From Halorubrum halophilum (GTDB lineage: Archaea > Halobacteriota > Halobacteria > Halobacteriales > Haloferacaceae), in the NCBI RefSeq assembly GCF_000739595.1, contig NZ_BBJP01000059.1, positions 22,115-86,114 on the forward strand: a stretch of DNA of 64,000 bases, in the 5' to 3' direction. Positions within the stretch are counted from its first letter, which is position 1. Every line of letters starts with the position of its first letter. Positions 60,171-64,000 of this stretch are shown here, in pieces. A program made the translations under genes and the position numbers. Under the pieces are notes generated by a model, which was not told the DNA's origin, ran no database searches, and saw only the letters and a list, made by a program, of their open reading frames with translations.

Positions 60171-61282
60171 CAGGCCTCACCCCCCACGATCGCGCCGGCC
60201 ACGTCGTCGAGGTCGTGTACCTCGTCGACGCCGCCCGTCTCCACCGCGCGCTTCGGCATCCCGTAGATCACGCAGGTGTCCTCGCTCTGCGCGATGGTCC
60301 GCGCTCCCGCGTCAGCCATCGCTCGGATCCCCTCGGCGGCGTCCGCGCCCATCCCCGTCAACACGACGCCCACGAGGGGGCCGTCGACGACCTCGGCCGC
60401 GGAGCGCATCGTCACGTCCGCGGCGGGCGTGACGGACTGCGAGTCGTCCTCGGCGAGCTTGACCCGGAGCCGTCCCGACCGGTAGCTGTCGATCTTGGTG
60501 TGGCTCCCGCCGCGGGCGACGAGCGCCTCGCCGGAGCCGATCCGAGCGCCGTCGCTCGCTTCGCGCACGTCGTACGCCGAGGCCTCGTCGAGGCGGTCGG
60601 CGAACCGCGAGGTGAACGCCTCCGGCATGTGCTGGACGATCACGATCCGACAGTCGGCCATCGGCAGCGCCGCCATGACGCGCTCGACCGCGTTCGGCCC
60701 GCCGGTCGACGCGCCGATCACGACCGTCAGCGGCCCGTCGACCTCGGCGGTCGCGGTCGGCGCGGAGGGCGTCGATGCCCCGGCGGTCGCGGCGTCCGGG
60801 GAGCCCTCGGCGTCCTCGCGCTCGCGGCGGTCGCGCGTCGCCGCGGCGAGGTCGGCGCTCGCGACCGACCGGACCGCCTCGACGAGCCGGTCGGACTCGC
60901 GAGAGACGCCGGTCGAGACCTCGCCGCCGGGCTTCGAGAAGAAGTCGACCGCGCCCCGTTCGAGCGCCTCGAACGTCACCTCCGCGCCCTCCGCGGTGTG
61001 CGCCGAGAGCATCAGCACGGGGGTCGGCGTCTCGTCCATCAGCCGCTCGACGGCTTCGAGCCCGCCCATTCCCGGCATCTCGACGTCCATCGTCACCACG
61101 TCCGGACGTGTCTCGGCGACCACCGACAGCGCTTCGGCACCGTCGCCCGCCTCGCCGACGACCGAGACCCCCGCGTCGGTCAAGAGGTCGGAGATCAACC
61201 CTCGCATGAACGGCGAGTCGTCGACGACAACCACCCGTAAGGAGCCGTCGCGACCGCCTCGCCGATCCGTCGTCCTACTCAT
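60170..61282 (-). CDS. cheB: Chemotaxis methylesterase CheB
   Basis: 370 residues. N-terminal receiver (VVVVDDSPFMRGLISDLL, phospho-Asp in TMDVEMPGMGGLEAV) followed by a short linker and the CheB catalytic domain (GASTGGPNAVERVMAALP with active Ser, HMPEAFTSRFADRLD with His, TGMGADAAEGIRAMADAGARTIAQ with Asp). Demethylates/deamidates transducers; activity is raised by phosphorylation from CheA. It opens the minus-strand che operon; a TTTATG box at 61306-61311 (minus strand) is placed for the ATG at 61282. It diverges from cheW. Confidence 0.97.
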   Translation of the reverse strand: MSRTTDRRGGRDGSLRVVVVDDSPFMRGLISDLLTDAGVSVVGEAGDGAEALSVVAETRPDVVTMDVEMPGMGGLEAVERLMDETPTPVLMLSAHTAEGAEVTFEALERGAVDFFSKPGGEVSTGVSRESDRLVEAVRSVASADLAAATRDRREREDAEGSPDAATAGASTPSAPTATAEVDGPLTVVIGASTGGPNAVERVMAALPMADCRIVIVQHMPEAFTSRFADRLDEASAYDVREASDGARIGSGEALVARGGSHTKIDSYRSGRLRVKLAEDDSQSVTPAADVTMRSAAEVVDGPLVGVVLTGMGADAAEGIRAMADAGARTIAQSEDTCVIYGMPKRAVETGGVDEVHDLDDVAGAIVGGEA

Positions 61283-61333
61283 GTACGGAAGCCGGCCCAG
61301 AATCAGCATAAATCCACGGACCCGGTAATCACG

Positions 61334-61347
61334 CCTGATAATTCAGG
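61334..61347. promoter_or_regulatory. Inverted repeat in the cheB-cheW divergent promoter
   Basis: CCTGA-TAAT-TCAGG (5-base arms, 4-base spacer) near the middle of the 102-bp region between the divergent cheB and cheW starts, between their TATA-like boxes (about 61306 and 61353). It could be a shared operator coordinating the two transcripts. The arms are short, so this is tentative. Confidence 0.3.
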
Positions 61348-61384
61348 GGACACGGTTATTGGTCCCTTCGCCGCAGACACGTCC

Positions 61385-61870
61385 ATGGCAGCCATCGAGA
61401 CCGACGCCGAACCAACGAAGGTGCTGGAGTTCGGACTGGGCGACGGGACGTACTGTCTGGACATCGGGGTCATCGACGAGATCGTCGACGCCGGCGAACT
61501 CACGCGGATCCCCAACTCCCCCGACCACGTCGAGGGCGTGATGGACCTCCGAGGGCGCACGACCACGATCGTCGACCCGAAGACCCTCTTCTCGATCGAC
61601 GAGGAGGGCCCCCGCGAGCGGATCGTCGTGTTCGACGACGACGAGATCGACGAAGGGGGCACCGTCGGCTGGATGGTCGACGAGGTGTTCCAGGTCCGCG
61701 ACGTGGCCCCGGAGGACGTCGATCAGGCGACGACCGTCGACGACGAGGGGGTCAACGGGATCGTCAAGTCCGACGACCGCTTCGTGGTCTGGGTCTCGCC
61801 GGACATTGACGAGATCGGGGACCTCGACGCCGCCGAGCTCGGCGCGGAGAGCGAGGACGCCGAGGCGTAG
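61385..61870 (+). CDS. cheW: Chemotaxis coupling protein CheW
   Basis: 161 residues. A complete CheW fold: LEFGLGDGTYCLDIGVIDEIVDAGELTRIPNSPDHVEGVMDLRGRTTTIVDPKTLFSI (first beta barrel with the NVRG-like MDLRG loop), RIVVFDDDEIDEGGTVGWMVDEVFQV, and VNGIVKSDDRFVVWVSPD. It couples transducers to CheA. It begins a plus-strand unit whose next genes encode KaiC-like ATPases. A GGTTATTGG box near 61352 fits the start. Confidence 0.95.
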   Translation: MAAIETDAEPTKVLEFGLGDGTYCLDIGVIDEIVDAGELTRIPNSPDHVEGVMDLRGRTTTIVDPKTLFSIDEEGPRERIVVFDDDEIDEGGTVGWMVDEVFQVRDVAPEDVDQATTVDDEGVNGIVKSDDRFVVWVSPDIDEIGDLDAAELGAESEDAEA

Positions 61871-62016
61871 CGCGCCCGTCGTCCCGCCTGTCCCGCGACC
61901 GCAGTGCGCCGGCCCGTCCGCGGGCCGTCCCGCGTCGAACCGCAGCCGTTCGCGAGCGTTCTCACCCGTGAGAACCGGGTGGCAACCCTTATCCGGTGAC
62001 CGACAAGTCGATCCGT

Positions 62017-62712
62017 ATGCGCGCCTCAAGCGGCGTTCCCGGGTTCGACGCCCTCGTCGACGGCGGCTTCCCGGAGAATCGCCTGTACGTTGTCAGCGGC
62101 CCTCCCGGCAGCGGGAAAACGACGTTCTGCTCGCAGTTCGCCGCGCAGGGCGCCCGCAACGGCGAGGACGTGCTGTACATCAGCATGCACGAGACGAAGG
62201 AGGGGATCCGCCGCGACATGGGCGGGTACGACTTCGGGTTCGACCGCGCCCTCGACAGCGACCGGATCACCTTCCTCGACTCCTTCTCCTCGGACGGCCG
62301 ACGCTTCTTCGGCCTGCCGGGCGAACGGCGGGACCACTCCGGAGTGACGAACCGGCTCACGGGCTTTATCAACTCCCGCGACATCGACCGGGTCGTCTTC
62401 GACTCCACCATGCTGTTGCGGTTCCTCCTCGACGACGACGAGGACACGATGGTGCAGCTGCTCTCCTCGCTGAAGCGGACGGACGCGACGACCCTGCTCA
62501 TCTCCGAGATGACCGATCCGAGCGCCTACTCCGAGGAGCACTACCTCGCGCACGGCGTCGTCTTCATGCACAATTACCTCGAAGACGACGGGATGCAGCG
62601 CGGGATACAGGTGCTGAAGATGCGCGGGACCGACGTCGACACCGACATCCAGGATATCGAGTTCACCGACGGCGGGCTTCGCGTCGGCGAGGCGGCGACG
62701 GTGAGCCGCTGA
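62017..62712 (+). CDS. KaiC-like RecA-superfamily ATPase
   Basis: 231 residues from ATG 62017 (a GTG at 61996 would add seven). Single RecA/KaiC domain: SSGVPGFDALVDGGFPENRLYVVSGPPGSGKTTFCSQF (Walker A GPPGSGKTT), DVLYISMHETKEGIRRDM with catalytic acidic residues, and DRVVFDSTMLLRFLL (Walker B). This short haloarchaeal type is often labelled HTR-like or RAD55-family signal-transduction ATPase. A CTTATCC element at 61988-61994 favours the ATG. Its stop overlaps the next gene (TGATG). A role in taxis or archaellum control is suggested only by position after cheW. Confidence 0.88.
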   Translation: MRASSGVPGFDALVDGGFPENRLYVVSGPPGSGKTTFCSQFAAQGARNGEDVLYISMHETKEGIRRDMGGYDFGFDRALDSDRITFLDSFSSDGRRFFGLPGERRDHSGVTNRLTGFINSRDIDRVVFDSTMLLRFLLDDDEDTMVQLLSSLKRTDATTLLISEMTDPSAYSEEHYLAHGVVFMHNYLEDDGMQRGIQVLKMRGTDVDTDIQDIEFTDGGLRVGEAATVSR

Positions 62713-63104
62713 TGTACGACCGGACCTTCGGTACGGAGTGGGACGAGCTCACCCGCGAGGAGGCGGTCGAACGCGCGTTCGCGCTCGGCGTCGCCGACGG
62801 GGTCGGCAGCGAGCGGCCGGCCGAGCTCGACCGTGTGCTGGACGCCTTCGAGAACGCCTACGACCGGAGCCTGATCGAGCTCTCGTACGACGAGGGGCGG
62901 ACCAAGGCGCTCGAAATCGCCGCCGAGGCCGACGATCCCGACGCCGAGGCGGTCTGGGACCGGCTCGTCGACGGCGCCGGCTCCCCGCGCGGTTCGCCCG
63001 TGTCGGCCGCCCTCCCCGGAGCGATAACGGAACTGACACTCACGAGGCGGCCCCGCAAAGGTCCCCCGTCCTCGCTTGACCTCCCGTCGATGCTTCGGAA
63101 GTGA
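62712..63104 (+). CDS. Small haloarchaeal protein between two KaiC-like genes
   Basis: 130 residues. Acidic helical N-terminal domain (YDRTFGTEWDELTREEAVERAFALGVADGVG, ENAYDRSLIELSYDEGRTKALEIA) with a more basic C-terminus (LTLTRRPRKGPPSSLDLPSMLRK). I do not recognise the family. Its start lies in the stop of the KaiC-like gene, so it is probably co-translated with it and may be an accessory subunit. The coding sense is supported by GC3 bias and acidic composition through residue ~110. Confidence 0.75.
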   Translation: MYDRTFGTEWDELTREEAVERAFALGVADGVGSERPAELDRVLDAFENAYDRSLIELSYDEGRTKALEIAAEADDPDAEAVWDRLVDGAGSPRGSPVSAALPGAITELTLTRRPRKGPPSSLDLPSMLRK

Positions 63105-63147
63105 TCCCTCGGAAGGGTTTTACCCGATACCGCCTCAACCCAGACAC

Positions 63148-63756
63148 ATGACCGTGCTTCCCGACGCTGTCCGCGACGCCGACAGCGTGCTCGTCACCGG
63201 GCCGCCGATGAGCGGGAAGTACGACCTGTTCAACCGACTGCTCGCCGCGTGGTCGACCGGTCCGGTGGTTATCTCCACCGGCCGCACCGCGGAGAAGGTC
63301 CGCGAGGACTACGAGGCGATCACCGGCGAGGACGGCGACGACGTGGTCGTCATCGACTGCGTCACCCACGAGCAGGGCGACAAGCGCGACGACACCCCAA
63401 CGACGAAGTACGTCGCCAGCGCCGGCAACCTCACCGATATCGGGATCAAGTTCACCGACGTGGTCGAGTCCTCCGCCGGCCGCGACCGCGCCGTCGGCGT
63501 CTACTCGCTCTCCCAGCTGTTGATGTACTGGGACGCCGATCGGATCTACCAGTTCACCCGCGTGATGACCTCGCAGACCTCCGGGCAGGGATGGCCGTTC
63601 GCCGGCGTGGTCAACTCGACCGCCCACGACGAGCAGATCGTCCACACCCTCCACGAGCCGTTCGACGTGATCGTCGAGACCCGCGTCGAGGGCGACGACC
63701 GGGAGTTCCGGGTCCGCGGTCGGGTCGGGAAGCCCTCGGAGTGGACCGCGTTTTAG
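63148..63756 (+). CDS. KaiC-like ATPase-domain protein with altered P-loop (DUF7504-like)
   Basis: 202 residues. A RecA/KaiC-like fold: DSVLVTGPPMSGKYDLFNRLL (degenerate Walker A, SGKY in place of GSGKT), VVISTGRTAEKVREDYEAI, DVVVIDCVTHEQ and GRDRAVGVYSLSQLLMYW. This resembles the haloarchaeal DUF7504 group, which lacks a full P-loop in many members and may not hydrolyse ATP. TTTTACC at 63118-63124 fits a leaderless start at ATG 63148. It follows the small gene by 43 bp. Possibly a partner of the intact KaiC-like ATPase upstream. Confidence 0.82.
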   Translation: MTVLPDAVRDADSVLVTGPPMSGKYDLFNRLLAAWSTGPVVISTGRTAEKVREDYEAITGEDGDDVVVIDCVTHEQGDKRDDTPTTKYVASAGNLTDIGIKFTDVVESSAGRDRAVGVYSLSQLLMYWDADRIYQFTRVMTSQTSGQGWPFAGVVNSTAHDEQIVHTLHEPFDVIVETRVEGDDREFRVRGRVGKPSEWTAF

Positions 63757-64000
63757 GGTTTTGACTCTGTTGAAATCCTCGGAAAGTGATATTCTCTGAC
63801 CCGGTTGCGGTCGATACAGGCCATCCCGTGACTGGCCAACACGGGAGAACTGTCGCTAGTTGTCCACTCTCTCGATAACGGCGGCAGCAAAACCTCGGTT
63901 TCACACCGGAAGAACGCTGAAGACGAGACGAAGAACCCTACGAACGCTGCGGAGGGTCGAGAAAGCATCTACTTCCATACGTGTTTTTTGCATTGTTTAT
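63757..64000. other. AT-richer tail, possible start of a mobile or remnant region
   Basis: The last 244 bp drop in GC content relative to the rest of the window. Just after the stop of the preceding gene is ACTCTGTTGAAATCC (63767-63781), whose complement (GGATTTCAACAGAGT) resembles ends of some haloarchaeal insertion sequences as I recall them. I see no transposase reading frame or paired terminal repeat in the part visible, so this is only a hint. No other gene is recognisable. Confidence 0.3.

Noticed and set aside
1..64000. CRISPR array, prophage, defence island or biosynthetic cluster
   Set aside because: No regularly spaced direct repeats, cas genes, phage structural genes or modular synthases were seen; the five repeats are dispersed over 34 kb, not arrayed.

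Overview
The window is chromosomal DNA of an extremely halophilic archaeon, most likely Halorubrum or a close relative. The DNA is very GC-rich, the proteins are strongly acidic, and the information-processing genes are archaeal (ribosomal proteins S8e, L11 and L21e, RNA polymerase subunit Rpb4/F, NMD3, PDCD5-like protein, MptA, a Cpn60-like chaperonin). Many genes have a TATA-like box about 26 bases before the start codon, as expected for leaderless haloarchaeal transcripts. I found no tRNA, rRNA, CRISPR array or recognisable transposase gene.

Layout. 1-12 kb: 3' part of an AAA ATPase, a type-1 IPP-isomerase-like NUDIX protein, secF-secD, a GDT1-type transporter, rnhB, rps8e, an RCK potassium channel and regulators. 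12-22 kb: a dispersed repeat (copy A), an M14 deacylase facing a RimK/RimB fusion, small conserved proteins, a HerA-like ATPase, a universal stress protein and rpl11. 22-32 kb: repeat B, nmd3, PDCD5-like and PP-loop genes, a solute-binding lipoprotein overlapping a chemotaxis transducer, hisS, a CNNM-like protein and repeat C. 32-46 kb: pgi, an acyltransferase, acetamidase/formamidase next to a divergent chaperonin, an aldo/keto reductase, LLM oxidoreductase plus MFS permease, an eIF2B-like protein, repeat D, rpoF-rpl21e and mptA. 46-55 kb: repeat E, a TrmB regulator, a DUF255 thioredoxin protein, a Tat lipoprotein, then a four-gene block (HAD phosphatase, class II aldolase, ribose-1,5-bisphosphate isomerase, PfkB kinase) that fits the non-carboxylating pentose bisphosphate pathway of haloarchaea. 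55-64 kb: chemotaxis core cheB-cheA-cheR-HEAT-cheF on the minus strand, divergent from cheW and KaiC-like ATPase genes.

Functional connections. The four-gene block can carry nucleoside-derived ribose 1-phosphate through ribose 1,5-bisphosphate, ribulose 1,5-bisphosphate and ribulose 1-phosphate to DHAP plus glycolaldehyde. The chemotaxis core would receive input from transducers such as the one at 26.4 kb, whose co-encoded lipoprotein is probably its ligand sensor.

The least explained signal is a family of five intergenic elements (about 12.1, 22.3, 31.3, 44.0 and 46.3 kb). They share a modular architecture, flanking CTTATAAA boxes and stem-loops whose arms vary in sequence but keep pairing. 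Two copies have matching imperfect terminal inverted repeats. This looks like a dispersed structured element (non-autonomous mobile element and/or ncRNA family), and I cannot assign it to a named family.
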